Assembly (NCBI RefSeq): GCF_002742385.2
Contig: NZ_MJBI02000002.1
Coordinates: 62,001 to 126,000, forward strand
Source of the DNA: Macrococcoides goetzii
Lineage (GTDB): Bacteria > Bacillota > Bacilli > Staphylococcales > Staphylococcaceae
Direction of reading: 5' to 3'
DNA: 64,000 bases
Shown in pieces: positions 8,626 through 17,781 of this stretch (position 1 is the stretch's first letter; every line of letters starts with the position of its first letter). The position numbers and the translations under genes were made by a program. Below the pieces are notes generated by a model. That model searched no databases. It worked only from the letters and a program-made list of their open reading frames with translations, and was not told the origin of the DNA.

Positions 8626-9551
8626 TGATTCTTGTACATTCATTTAATAGTTCTATAGACATTACGTATCAAATTGACCACTTAAATATAGGACAAGTGC
8701 ATAGACCGAATACAGTTATTAAAAATGCTGGTGGTAAAGGAATTAACGTTGCAAAAGTACTTAATCAGCTTAAAGAAAATGTATTACTTATGGGTTATAT
8801 CGCTGGTAATAATGGTAAGACAATAAAAACTAAATTAGAAGATATTACATTATCTAATGAATTTATTGAAACTGACGGAGAATCAAGAATTTGTATTGCG
8901 ATAAATGATGGTCTACATCAGACAGAGATTTTAGAATCTGGACCGTTAATAAAAAAAGTTTACCAGAAAGAATATATCCACAAACTAAAACGAAAGCAAC
9001 ATTGCAATGTACAAGTTATAAGCGGTAGTACTCCGATTCTAGAAGATGCTACGCCTTTAGAGCATACGCATACAATTCTTAATAGCATTGAGTCAAATTA
9101 CAATATTGTTGATGTAAGAGCATCAGAATTACAACAGTTATTGCAATACGATGAAGTGCACTGTATAAAGCCTAATGAAACAGAGTTTGATGAGTTAATT
9201 GGCTTTACATGCGAACATTTGGAACAAAGAATTGACGTGTTAAAGCATGATCCTTTATTTCAAAACAAGGATGTATTTTTAACGCTCGGTGGAAACGGTG
9301 CATTGATTAAAAGAAATAATCATTTATATCGCGCGCATATACCTAATATGCAAATAGTTAATCCTGTAGGTTCAGGAGATAGTACAGTAGCAGGTATAGC
9401 ATATGGGATAGAAAATTTATTTGCTGACGAAATGATGATTAAATTTGCTATGGCATGTGGTATTTCCAACGCGATGAATGAGCAGACAGGTTATATCAGT
9501 TTATCTCAAATCAATGAATTAATAGATAAGATAAAGGTGGAGAAAATATAA
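8625..9551 (+). CDS. lacC: Tagatose-6-phosphate kinase (PfkB family)
   Basis: A 308-residue PfkB-family sugar-phosphate kinase. The N-terminal NAGGKGINVAKVL motif and C-terminal NPVGSGDSTVAGIAYG (anion hole and catalytic Asp of GSGDS) define the family; length fits LacC/FruK. Placed between AgaS and a tagatose-bisphosphate aldolase, it should phosphorylate tagatose-6-phosphate to tagatose-1,6-bisphosphate. 1-phosphofructokinase activity cannot be excluded by sequence alone. It overlaps both neighbours by one base. Confidence 0.87.
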   Translation: MILVHSFNSSIDITYQIDHLNIGQVHRPNTVIKNAGGKGINVAKVLNQLKENVLLMGYIAGNNGKTIKTKLEDITLSNEFIETDGESRICIAINDGLHQTEILESGPLIKKVYQKEYIHKLKRKQHCNVQVISGSTPILEDATPLEHTHTILNSIESNYNIVDVRASELQQLLQYDEVHCIKPNETEFDELIGFTCEHLEQRIDVLKHDPLFQNKDVFLTLGGNGALIKRNNHLYRAHIPNMQIVNPVGSGDSTVAGIAYGIENLFADEMMIKFAMACGISNAMNEQTGYISLSQINELIDKIKVEKI

Positions 9552-10489
9552 TGACAAAAGATTTAAGTAAATTATTAGATGATAAAGGCATCTTTGCAGC
9601 AGTTGCTGTGGATCAACGTGGCGCATTAAGAAAATTATTAGGAGAAAAAGGTACAGATGAGAATTTAGCAATCTATAAAGAATTGGTAGCTGAAACATTA
9701 TCACCGCATGGTTCAGCAATCTTACTTGATCCTGAATACGGCTTTACAGCAGCAGGTAAGAAATCAAGCCAAGCTGGTTTAATCATGGCATACGAACAAA
9801 CAGGTTATGAAAAGCTTGGACCAGGAAGATTTCCGAGACTTGTACAGGATTGCTCAGTAAAAAATCTTGTTGAACGTGGTGCAGACGCTATTAAATTATT
9901 GATATACGTAGATGTAGACGAATCAGATGATATCAATAAAGTAAAGGAAGCATTTGTTGAACGTGTAGGTAGTGAGTGTGTTGCAGAGAATGTTCCTTTA
10001 TTGCTTGAGATTTTAGTCTATGATGATCAAATCGGCGATGAAAAAGGAAAAGATTTTGCGAAAGTACGTCCACGTAAAGTGATCGAAGCAATGAAGAAAT
10101 ATAGTGATAGCAGATTTAATGTAGATGTATTAAAAGTAGAAGTTCCTGTAAACATGAATTATGTTGAAGGTTATGGTGATGATTTTGTTTATACAAAAGA
10201 AGAAGCAGCAGCGTTCTTTAAGGAACAAACAGCAGCAACACATCTTCCATTTGTGTATTTAAGTGGAGGTGTTTCACCAGAGTTATTCAATGAAACGCTT
10301 ATCTTTGCAAATGAAAGTGGTTCTAAATTTAACGGTATTCTTTGTGGAAGAGCAACATGGAAAGCTGGTACAGAGGTATTTTTAAATGAAGGACAAGATG
10401 CTGCAAAATCTTGGCTATTAAGCAAAGGATTAGAGAATTTAAATAATTTAAATGAAGTCAATCTTAAAAATGCCACACCATTAGTATAA
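9551..10489 (+). CDS. lacD: Tagatose 1,6-bisphosphate aldolase
   Basis: A 312-residue class I aldolase of the LacD family. It cleaves tagatose-1,6-bisphosphate to DHAP and glyceraldehyde-3-phosphate. Family blocks include AVAVDQRGALRK, ILLDPEYGF, DAIKLLIYVDVDE, VLKVEVPVN (with the Schiff-base Lys region) and FVYLSGGVSPELF, close to the usual 325 residues. The start overlaps the lacC stop by one base. Together with agaS and lacC it finishes the tagatose branch. Confidence 0.92.
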   Translation: MTKDLSKLLDDKGIFAAVAVDQRGALRKLLGEKGTDENLAIYKELVAETLSPHGSAILLDPEYGFTAAGKKSSQAGLIMAYEQTGYEKLGPGRFPRLVQDCSVKNLVERGADAIKLLIYVDVDESDDINKVKEAFVERVGSECVAENVPLLLEILVYDDQIGDEKGKDFAKVRPRKVIEAMKKYSDSRFNVDVLKVEVPVNMNYVEGYGDDFVYTKEEAAAFFKEQTAATHLPFVYLSGGVSPELFNETLIFANESGSKFNGILCGRATWKAGTEVFLNEGQDAAKSWLLSKGLENLNNLNEVNLKNATPLV

Positions 10490-10503
10490 AAGGATGTGAA
10501 ATC

Positions 10504-12282
10504 ATGAGTAGGTTTAAAGTTGAAGAAACATTCAAGCTTGATGGGCAGCCGTTTCATCTATTGTCAGGAGCAATCCATTACTTTAGAAGTGTCAGAGAAG
10601 ATTGGGAACATAAACTATATAATTTAAAGGCGCTTGGCTTTAATACAGTTGAAACATATGTCCCATGGAATTGGCATGAATTAAGAGAAGGACAATTTGA
10701 TTTCTCGGGCAATAAAGATTTAAAACATTTTATTGAACTCGCGCAGTCGATTGGTCTATATGTGATTGTACGCCCTTCTCCATTCATTTGTGCAGAATGG
10801 GAATTTGGCGGATTGCCTGCCTGGCTTTTGAAAGATAAAAATATGAAAATACGTACTTCAGATCCTGTTTATCTGGAAAAAGTGAATAATTATTATAAGG
10901 CTTTATTTAAAATTTTAACGCCATTACAAGTGGATAATGGTGGGCCGATACTTATGTTTCAAATTGAAAATGAATATGGTTCTTTTTATGAAGATAAAAA
11001 ATATTTAAAAGCATTGAAAGATATGATGATTGCCAATGGTGTAACTGTACCTTTATTTACTTCGGACGGGGCATGGAAGCAGTGTCTAGATGCTGGGCAT
11101 TTAGTTGAAGAAGGTGTACTACCTACTGGTAATTTTGGTTCGAGAACAGATCAGCACTTTGATAATTTAGAAGCATTTATGAAAAAGCATAATAAACAAT
11201 GGCCAATCGTATGCATGGAATTCTGGGATGGATGGTTCAATCGTTGGGGAGATAAAATTATTAAACGTGATAAAACTGACTTAGCTGAACAAGTTAAGAT
11301 TGCGGTTGAACGTGGTCATGTCAATTTATATATGTTCCATGGCGGTACAAACTTCGGATTCTTTAATGGCTGTTCAGCACGTGGTACGGTAGATCTACCT
11401 CAAATTACTTCGTATGACTATGATGCGCCGTTAGATGAAGCAGGTAATCCTACAGCTAAATATTTTGAACTTCAGAAAATGCTGAAAGAAACTTTAACGA
11501 ATATAGAACAACAAGACCCAATTACACATCCATCTATTGCAGTAACTGATATTCGTCTTAAGGATAAAGTAAGTCTGCATAATGTACTAGATGATATTTC
11601 AACGATTACTGAAAGTTTATATCCACAATCATTTGAAGCATTAGATCATCCATATGGATATGTATTATATCGAACAGAAGTAAAACGCTCGATAGATGAG
11701 GAGAAATTTAAAATAATTGATGCACGTGATAGGGTCCAGTTATTTTTAAATCATCAACTGAAATATACAGCTTATCAACAAGAAATTGGTGAAGAATTCA
11801 CGTTGCCGTTAGAGGAACATAATCAAATTGATGTATTAGTAGAAAATATGGGCCGTGTCAATTATGGCTATAAATTATTTGCAAGTACACAGTATAAAGG
11901 ATTAGGCCAGGGATTGATGATGGATTTACACTTTGTCAACCATTGGAAACAATATGCGATTGATTTTGATCGTATACAAAAGATTGATTATACTCGTGGT
12001 TTTGTTGATAACACACCAGCATTTTATCGCTATGAATTTAATTTAGATGAAATTGCTGATACGTATCTGGATATGAGTGATTTCGGAAAAGGTATTGCAT
12101 TTATCAACGGTTTTAATCTAGGACGTTACTGGGAAAAAGGACCGATTGTATCTTTATATATTTCTAAATCGTTATTAAAACATGGTAAAAATGAAATTGT
12201 TGTGTTCGATACAGAAGGAAAATATGCAGAAATATTAAGCACAAGAACAGCACATAAAAATATATTACTAGAAAAGGAATGA
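10504..12282 (+). CDS. bgaC: Intracellular beta-galactosidase, GH35 (BgaC-like)
   Basis: A 592-residue GH35 enzyme. QIENEYGS gives the acid/base Glu157 and CMEFWDGWFNRWG the nucleophile Glu239; GGTNFGFFNG is another family block. There is no signal peptide. Size and gene context match the streptococcal BgaC, a beta-1,3-galactosidase encoded beside a mannose-family PTS and AgaS; the linkage preference here is inferred from that context. It should split the imported phospho-disaccharide into galactose and an amino-sugar phosphate. ATG 10504 follows AAAGGATG. PTS IIB starts 5 bp after the stop. Confidence 0.92.
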   Translation: MSRFKVEETFKLDGQPFHLLSGAIHYFRSVREDWEHKLYNLKALGFNTVETYVPWNWHELREGQFDFSGNKDLKHFIELAQSIGLYVIVRPSPFICAEWEFGGLPAWLLKDKNMKIRTSDPVYLEKVNNYYKALFKILTPLQVDNGGPILMFQIENEYGSFYEDKKYLKALKDMMIANGVTVPLFTSDGAWKQCLDAGHLVEEGVLPTGNFGSRTDQHFDNLEAFMKKHNKQWPIVCMEFWDGWFNRWGDKIIKRDKTDLAEQVKIAVERGHVNLYMFHGGTNFGFFNGCSARGTVDLPQITSYDYDAPLDEAGNPTAKYFELQKMLKETLTNIEQQDPITHPSIAVTDIRLKDKVSLHNVLDDISTITESLYPQSFEALDHPYGYVLYRTEVKRSIDEEKFKIIDARDRVQLFLNHQLKYTAYQQEIGEEFTLPLEEHNQIDVLVENMGRVNYGYKLFASTQYKGLGQGLMMDLHFVNHWKQYAIDFDRIQKIDYTRGFVDNTPAFYRYEFNLDEIADTYLDMSDFGKGIAFINGFNLGRYWEKGPIVSLYISKSLLKHGKNEIVVFDTEGKYAEILSTRTAHKNILLEKE

Positions 12283-12287
12283 TTTAA

Positions 12288-12767
12288 ATGACAATTATTG
12301 CAAATCGTATTGATGGACGACTCATACATGGACAAGTAGCAAACTTATGGAGTACTAAGTTAAATATTACACGTTTCATGGTAATTGATGATGAAGTAGC
12401 ACAAAGTGATATCGATAAAAGCGGCTTAAAGTTAGCAACGCCTGCAGGTATTAAATTATCAGTACTTCCTGTAGAAAAAGCTGCAAATAATATTTTAGCT
12501 GGAAAATATGATTCACAACGATTAATGATTATCGCTAAAAAACCTGATCGTTTCTTAAGATTAATTGAATATGGTGTACCGATTGACATACTGAATGTTG
12601 GTAATATGTCACAAACATCAGAAACGAAATCAATTACAAAGTCAATTAACGTTACCGATGAGGATGTTGAAGTATTTAAACAGTTAAATGAAAAAGGTGT
12701 AAAAATAGTGAATCAAATGGTTCCTAATGATAGCGTCAATGATTTTATGGCATTATTAAAAAACTGA
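12288..12767 (+). CDS. PTS IIB component, mannose/sorbose family
   Basis: A 159-residue IIB protein. RIDGRLIHGQVANLW carries the phosphorylated His14. It accepts phosphate from IIA and passes it to the sugar during transport. The four-subunit set here resembles AgaVWEF and streptococcal BgaC-linked systems for galactosamine-containing sugars. Confidence 0.92.
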   Translation: MTIIANRIDGRLIHGQVANLWSTKLNITRFMVIDDEVAQSDIDKSGLKLATPAGIKLSVLPVEKAANNILAGKYDSQRLMIIAKKPDRFLRLIEYGVPIDILNVGNMSQTSETKSITKSINVTDEDVEVFKQLNEKGVKIVNQMVPNDSVNDFMALLKN

Positions 12768-12813
12768 TTAAGTAATAAGAAAAAATAAAAAATATAAACA
12801 GAGGTGAAATATT

Positions 12814-13710
12814 ATGGAGATTTTATGGTGGCAAATAGCATTATTATCTTTATACGCTGGTTATCAAATTCTAGATGAGTTACAAATTTATTCATCATTA
12901 AGCCAACCTGTTTTTGCAGGATTAATTTCAGGATTAATTATGGGAGATATCAAGACAGGTTTAATTATTGGTGGTAGTATGCAACTTACAATTTTAGGGG
13001 TTGGAACATTTGGTGGAGCAAGCCGTATCGATGCAAACTCAGGTACAATTCTTGCAGTAGCCTTCTCATCAGCATTAGGGATGAGTCCTCAACAAGCACT
13101 TGCAACATTAGCAGTGCCAGTAGCAAGTTTAATGATTCAAACAGATATTTTAGCACGTTTTGCCAACACGTTCTTTGCACACCGAGTAGATGCTAAAATT
13201 GAACAAATGGATTATAAAGGTATCGAACGTAACTTCTTACTTGGTATGGTACCTTGGTCTTTATCACGTATGATTCCGGTTTTCTTAGCACTTGCATTTG
13301 GAGGTAAGCTAGTAAAAGCTGTGGTTAATTATTTGAATACAGATTTAAAATGGCTTGGAGATGGTTTAACAGTGGCGGGTGCTGTATTACCAGCAGTCGG
13401 ATTTGCGATCCTGTTACGTTATTTACCTGTAAGAAAGCACTTACCACATTTTATTATCGGATTTGTACTTGCAGCAATCTTTGTAACAATCTTTGATGGT
13501 ATTAGTGGACTTAGTGGTGCCGTAAGCGGATTAGACAAAAACTTTGTTAATGCCTCAACAAACTTACCAATGCTTGCTATTGCATTAATAGGTCTTGCAT
13601 TTGCAATCATGGAATATAAAAAATCAATTGAAGTTAAACCGAAACTTGCAGGAACAACAACTTCTGCGAATGTAATTGAGGAAGGAGAGATTGAAGATGA
13701 CGAACTCTAA
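12814..13710 (+). CDS. PTS IIC component, mannose/sorbose family
   Basis: A 298-residue membrane subunit with several hydrophobic segments, including LISGLIMGDIKTGLIIGGSMQL and LGVGTFGGASRID, typical of AgaC/ManY. It forms the sugar channel with IID. The C-terminal tail is acidic, and the last 14 bp overlap the IID start, so translation of the two is coupled. Confidence 0.92.
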   Translation: MEILWWQIALLSLYAGYQILDELQIYSSLSQPVFAGLISGLIMGDIKTGLIIGGSMQLTILGVGTFGGASRIDANSGTILAVAFSSALGMSPQQALATLAVPVASLMIQTDILARFANTFFAHRVDAKIEQMDYKGIERNFLLGMVPWSLSRMIPVFLALAFGGKLVKAVVNYLNTDLKWLGDGLTVAGAVLPAVGFAILLRYLPVRKHLPHFIIGFVLAAIFVTIFDGISGLSGAVSGLDKNFVNASTNLPMLAIALIGLAFAIMEYKKSIEVKPKLAGTTTSANVIEEGEIEDDEL

Positions 13711-14539
13711 TGAAAAAGCAACACCAGTAGTGCATAAACCTTATGAATTAACTAAAAAAGACTTTAATCAAATTAACCGTCGTTCATTATTAACATTTCA
13801 ATTAGGATGGAACTATGAAAGAATGCAGGGTTCAGGTTATCTTTATACAATTCTTCCTCAACTAAGAAAAATGTATGGTGATGATACACCTGAATTGAAA
13901 GAAATGATGAAAACACATGCACAGTTCTTTAATACGAGTAACTTCTTCAATACAACAATTACTGGTATCGATCTAGCTATTGAAAGTAAAGAAGGGTATC
14001 AATCTAAAGACTCAGTTGCAGGTTTAAAAACTGGATTAATGGGACCATTTGCCGCTGTCGGTGACTCAATCTTCGGTTCTTTAGTGCCAACAATCTTTGG
14101 GGCTTTAGCAGCAAATATGGCAGTAAACGGAAATCCGATTGGTGCATTCATTTGGCTATTTGCTCAAATTTTAATCATGGTCTTCCGTTGGAAACAGTTA
14201 GAATATGCATATAAAGAAGGTATTTCATTAGTAACAACAATGCAACATAGATTAGAAGCATTAACCAATGCAGCAACGATGCTCGGAGTATTCATGGTAG
14301 GGGCACTTGTCGCAACGATGGTAAGAGTGAAGTTCGTATGGGCTCCTAAAATAGGTGATTTAACAATCAACGTTCAAAATAATATTGATATGATTTTACC
14401 ACGTTTAGTACCATTACTTATTGTATTAGGTGTGTACTGGTTATTAGGCCGTAAAAATATGAACTCAACGCGTGCTATCTTTATAGTATTAATTGTTTCA
14501 GTTATATTATCAGCATTAGGTGTATTAGGCAAAATGTAA
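13697..14539 (+). CDS. PTS IID component, mannose/sorbose family
   Basis: A 280-residue IID subunit (AgaD/ManZ type): FQLGWNYERMQGSGYLY, AGLKTGLMGPFAAVGDS and C-terminal membrane spans are family blocks. ATG 13697 is chosen because AGGAGA lies 8 nt upstream and it overlaps the IIC end by 14 bp. An earlier in-frame start at 13676 has a poor RBS. Confidence 0.92.
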   Translation: MTNSNEKATPVVHKPYELTKKDFNQINRRSLLTFQLGWNYERMQGSGYLYTILPQLRKMYGDDTPELKEMMKTHAQFFNTSNFFNTTITGIDLAIESKEGYQSKDSVAGLKTGLMGPFAAVGDSIFGSLVPTIFGALAANMAVNGNPIGAFIWLFAQILIMVFRWKQLEYAYKEGISLVTTMQHRLEALTNAATMLGVFMVGALVATMVRVKFVWAPKIGDLTINVQNNIDMILPRLVPLLIVLGVYWLLGRKNMNSTRAIFIVLIVSVILSALGVLGKM

Positions 14540-14552
14540 GGAAGTGAACAGA

Positions 14553-14948
14553 ATGGAGAAATTAATTTTAGTAAGTCATGGTGGCTTTTCAAAAGGATTA
14601 AAAGAAAGCACTGAAATGATACTCGGGCCACAGGATTATCTCTATGCAGTATCATTAAATCCAGAATATGGTGAAGAAGAATTTATCAGTAAGTTTGATG
14701 AAGCACGTAAAGAAGCAGATTCAGTTGTTGTCTTTGCGGATCTTCTAGGTGGCACACCTTGTAATGCAGTCTCAAAACTTATCATGCAAGGTGAGGATAT
14801 TGAATTATACGCAGGAATGAGTCTTCCTATGGTGATTACTTATATTAATGGTAGAATGATAGGAGAAAAAGCAAATATTATCGAGAAATCAAAAGAATAT
14901 GTCGTTCATGTAAATGAAATGCTTGCTTCTTTTGATGAAGATGAATAG
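14553..14948 (+). CDS. PTS IIA component, mannose family
   Basis: A 131-residue soluble IIA protein. LILVSHGGFSKGL contains the phosphoacceptor His9 and DLLGGTPCN is a second family block. ATG 14553 is preferred over GTG 14544, which is too close to the AAGGAAG ribosome binding site. Confidence 0.9.
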   Translation: MEKLILVSHGGFSKGLKESTEMILGPQDYLYAVSLNPEYGEEEFISKFDEARKEADSVVVFADLLGGTPCNAVSKLIMQGEDIELYAGMSLPMVITYINGRMIGEKANIIEKSKEYVVHVNEMLASFDEDE

Positions 14949-14963
14949 GAAAGAGATGATTTC

Positions 14964-16103
14964 ATGCGTTATGTCATTAGAAGTAAAAATATCTTTACTG
15001 AAGACGGAATAATAAATGGATATGTTGTAATTAATGATGAAAAAATTGAAGACATTCAACATGGAGACTATACTGGTGAACTATTATTGCACGATTATAT
15101 GAATGCATTTGTATTGCCTGGATTTATTGATATCCATATTCATGGTGGTTACGGTGAAGACGCGATGGATGCATCATATGAAGGATTATTGCACTTATCG
15201 AAATCGTTGCTTAGTGAAGGAACAACGTCGTTCCTTCCTACAACGATGACACAGTCAAATGAAAATATTATGCAAGCGCTCGCGAATATCAGTCGTGTTT
15301 ATGAAGAAGATTATGAAGGAGCAGAAATTTTAGGTATACACTTAGAAGGACCGTTTATTTCTGAAAAAAAAATAGGTGCACAAAATCCTGAATATGTTCA
15401 AAAACCTGATAGTTCGCAACTTAAAATATTTCAGACGCACGCAAATAACCTTATAAAAATTGTGACCTTTGCACCTGAAAAAGAAGGAGCAGAATCACTG
15501 GTAGAAAGCTTTCCTGAAATTATATTTTCGATCGGTCATTCAGCAGCAACATATGAACAAGCAGAACATGCAGTAAAGATAGGTGCAAAGCATATTACAC
15601 ATCTATACAATGGCAGCTCAGGATTTATGCACCGTGAACCAGGTGTTGTGGGTATGGCGTTAACCAATGATCAAATCCATACAGAAATGATTGTTGATGG
15701 ATTACATGCACATCCAGCAAGTGCCAAGCTTGCGATAACAGCAAAAGGTAATGATAAATTTTATTTAATTACAGATGCAATGAGAGCTAAAGGGAAGCCT
15801 GATGGTATTTATGACTTAGGTGGACAGCAAGTTACTGTAAAAGACGGTGTTGCAAGAATCGATACTGGATCTTTAGCGGGTAGCGTGTTGAAAATGAACC
15901 AAGGTTTAAAAAATTTGATTCACTTTAGTGGTAAGGATTTAGAAGCGCTTTGGCGAGTAACGAGTTTGAATCAGGCAATCGCTTTGAAAGTAGATGACAA
16001 AAAAGGTTCCATTAAGATTGGAAAAGATGCAGACATTGCTATTTTAAATAATGATTTTGATGTGATATCTACGATTAAATCAGGTAAACGATATGAATTT
16101 TAA
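14964..16103 (+). CDS. nagA: N-acetylgalactosamine/glucosamine-6-phosphate deacetylase
   Basis: A 379-residue amidohydrolase of the NagA/AgaA family. PGFIDIHIHGGYGEDAMD, LEGPFIS, GHSAATYEQA, THLYNGSSGFMHREPG and ITDAM are metal- and substrate-site blocks. In this operon the probable substrate is GalNAc-6-P, giving GalN-6-P for AgaS. NagA and AgaA cannot be told apart by eye, so GlcNAc-6-P activity is also possible. It sits 15 bp after IIA. Confidence 0.9.
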   Translation: MRYVIRSKNIFTEDGIINGYVVINDEKIEDIQHGDYTGELLLHDYMNAFVLPGFIDIHIHGGYGEDAMDASYEGLLHLSKSLLSEGTTSFLPTTMTQSNENIMQALANISRVYEEDYEGAEILGIHLEGPFISEKKIGAQNPEYVQKPDSSQLKIFQTHANNLIKIVTFAPEKEGAESLVESFPEIIFSIGHSAATYEQAEHAVKIGAKHITHLYNGSSGFMHREPGVVGMALTNDQIHTEMIVDGLHAHPASAKLAITAKGNDKFYLITDAMRAKGKPDGIYDLGGQQVTVKDGVARIDTGSLAGSVLKMNQGLKNLIHFSGKDLEALWRVTSLNQAIALKVDDKKGSIKIGKDADIAILNNDFDVISTIKSGKRYEF

Positions 16104-16104
16104 T

Positions 16105-16133
16105 GTAGGTTGGTTATCCAGCCTACAATTTTT
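16105..16133 (+). terminator. Intra-operon terminator after nagA
   Basis: GTAGGTTGG pairs with CCAGCCTAC (one G-U pair) around TTAT, followed by AATTTTT. The short T tract suggests partial termination, which would lower expression of the last two genes relative to the PTS and catabolic genes. Confidence 0.6.
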
Positions 16134-16175
16134 AAACTAATAATTATCTGAAAATTCAAACTTTGGAGGTGCAAT

Positions 16176-17771
16176 ATGAAAAAGTTATTATATTTTTTAT
16201 TGCTTAGTATGATATTGATGGGATGTAGTAACTCAAAAGAGGTGGATAGTGATGCCTTAAGGTTACAATCAGGAAGTGATTTGGCAACGCTAGATTCAGG
16301 ACTTGCTGTTGACGCATTTGCTTTTGAAATATTGAATGCAACACAAGAAGGATTATATAGATTAAACAAGAATGAAAAGGCGGAGCCTGCAATGGCACTA
16401 GAAGATCCTAAAGTTTCAAAAGATGGTAAAGTCTATACAATTAAATTAAGAAAAAATAATAAATGGAGTAATGGAAAACCTGTGACAGCAAATGACTTTG
16501 TATATGCATGGCAACGCGTAGTTAATCCTGAAACAGCTTCAGAATATGCATATATTATGTACGATGTGAAGAATGCAAAAGCGATAAATGAAGGTAAGAT
16601 GAAACCGGACAGTTTGGGCATTCAAGCAGTGGACGATTATACATTAAAAATAGAATTAGAACAGGCAGTACCTTATTTTAAAGAATTATTGACATTTGGA
16701 ACATTTCTACCTGTGTCTAAAGAATTTGTAGAAAAACAGGGTGAAAAATATGGAACGACAGTAAAAAATGCATTATTTAGCGGACCATTTATATTGAAAG
16801 AATGGAAAATTGAAAACAAATTAAAGTTAGTTAAGAATAAAAATTATTGGGATCACAAAAAAGTTAAATTAAAAGAGATTAATTATAAAGTCATTAAAGA
16901 CGAACAGACAGCATTAAATTTATTTGAAACAAATAAATTAGATGCAGTAACGATTAGTTCAGAAAAAGTTGATAAGTATAAAACAGATAAGGCTTTCAGT
17001 ACAAGATTAGACTCAGCATTATTCTACATGCAGTTTAATTTAAAAAATAGATACCTAAGCAATCAAAACTTAAGGATAGCATTGTCCCAAGCTATGGATA
17101 AAGAGAAGTACGTTAAAACTTTATTAAATAATGGCTCTGTTCCTGCTGATAAACTTACACCGAATAAAGTGTTTACGGATAGCAATAATAAAGATTTCAA
17201 TGACGGAGTAGAGGCACCATATTCATTTAATTTAAAAGCAGCACAATCATCTTTAAGTAAAGCGAAGAAAGAGCTTAATACTGATAATATTCAATTGACT
17301 TTGTTAACTTTTGATCAGGAAAATGCAAAAACAGATGCGGAATATTTTAAAGAACAAATTGAAAAGAATTTACCAGGTGTAACAATTAAAATTAAACAAC
17401 AGCCATCTAAGCAGAAAATAGCGTTAACTAAAAAAGGAGAATACGACATCGCATATACCGGATGGGGTCCAGATTATCCAGATCCAATGACATTTCTAGA
17501 TTTATTTGTTTCGGATACAACTGCTAAAGAAACGGGCTATAATAATCCACAGTTTGATGAATATATTTTGCAAAGTAAAACGGATTTAGTTACACAACCG
17601 GATGTGAGATGGACAACGATGCAAAAAGCCGAAAATCTCTTCTTAAGAGACGCTGTAATTCTACCACTTTATCAAAGAGGGACAGCTAGACTTACAAATC
17701 CTCAATTAAAAAATAGAATCATCCACTTCGTAGGAACTACAGAATATAAAGAAGCATATATTAAGAAATAG
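16176..17771 (+). CDS. Oligopeptide-binding lipoprotein (OppA family)
   Basis: A 531-residue SBP_bac_5 protein with signal peptide and lipobox LMGC (Cys about 17), hence anchored to the membrane. QSGSDLATLDSGLA, PAMALEDPKVSKDGKVYTIKLRKNNKWSNG in segments, and GPFILKEW are typical of peptide-binding DppE/OppA proteins. It has no permease or ATPase partner nearby, so it must borrow one or act alone. Its position behind nagA in a glycan operon is unusual and suggests capture of peptide or glycopeptide; this is inference. ATG 16176 follows GGAGG. It is 10 bp upstream of the oxidoreductase gene. Confidence 0.88.
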   Translation: MKKLLYFLLLSMILMGCSNSKEVDSDALRLQSGSDLATLDSGLAVDAFAFEILNATQEGLYRLNKNEKAEPAMALEDPKVSKDGKVYTIKLRKNNKWSNGKPVTANDFVYAWQRVVNPETASEYAYIMYDVKNAKAINEGKMKPDSLGIQAVDDYTLKIELEQAVPYFKELLTFGTFLPVSKEFVEKQGEKYGTTVKNALFSGPFILKEWKIENKLKLVKNKNYWDHKKVKLKEINYKVIKDEQTALNLFETNKLDAVTISSEKVDKYKTDKAFSTRLDSALFYMQFNLKNRYLSNQNLRIALSQAMDKEKYVKTLLNNGSVPADKLTPNKVFTDSNNKDFNDGVEAPYSFNLKAAQSSLSKAKKELNTDNIQLTLLTFDQENAKTDAEYFKEQIEKNLPGVTIKIKQQPSKQKIALTKKGEYDIAYTGWGPDYPDPMTFLDLFVSDTTAKETGYNNPQFDEYILQSKTDLVTQPDVRWTTMQKAENLFLRDAVILPLYQRGTARLTNPQLKNRIIHFVGTTEYKEAYIKK

Positions 17772-17781
17772 GTGATAATTA

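Noticed and set aside
10189-10557. Minus-strand open frame of 122 codons across the lacD end and bgaC start
   Set aside because: Opposite to two well-defined genes, no RBS, and no family resemblance.
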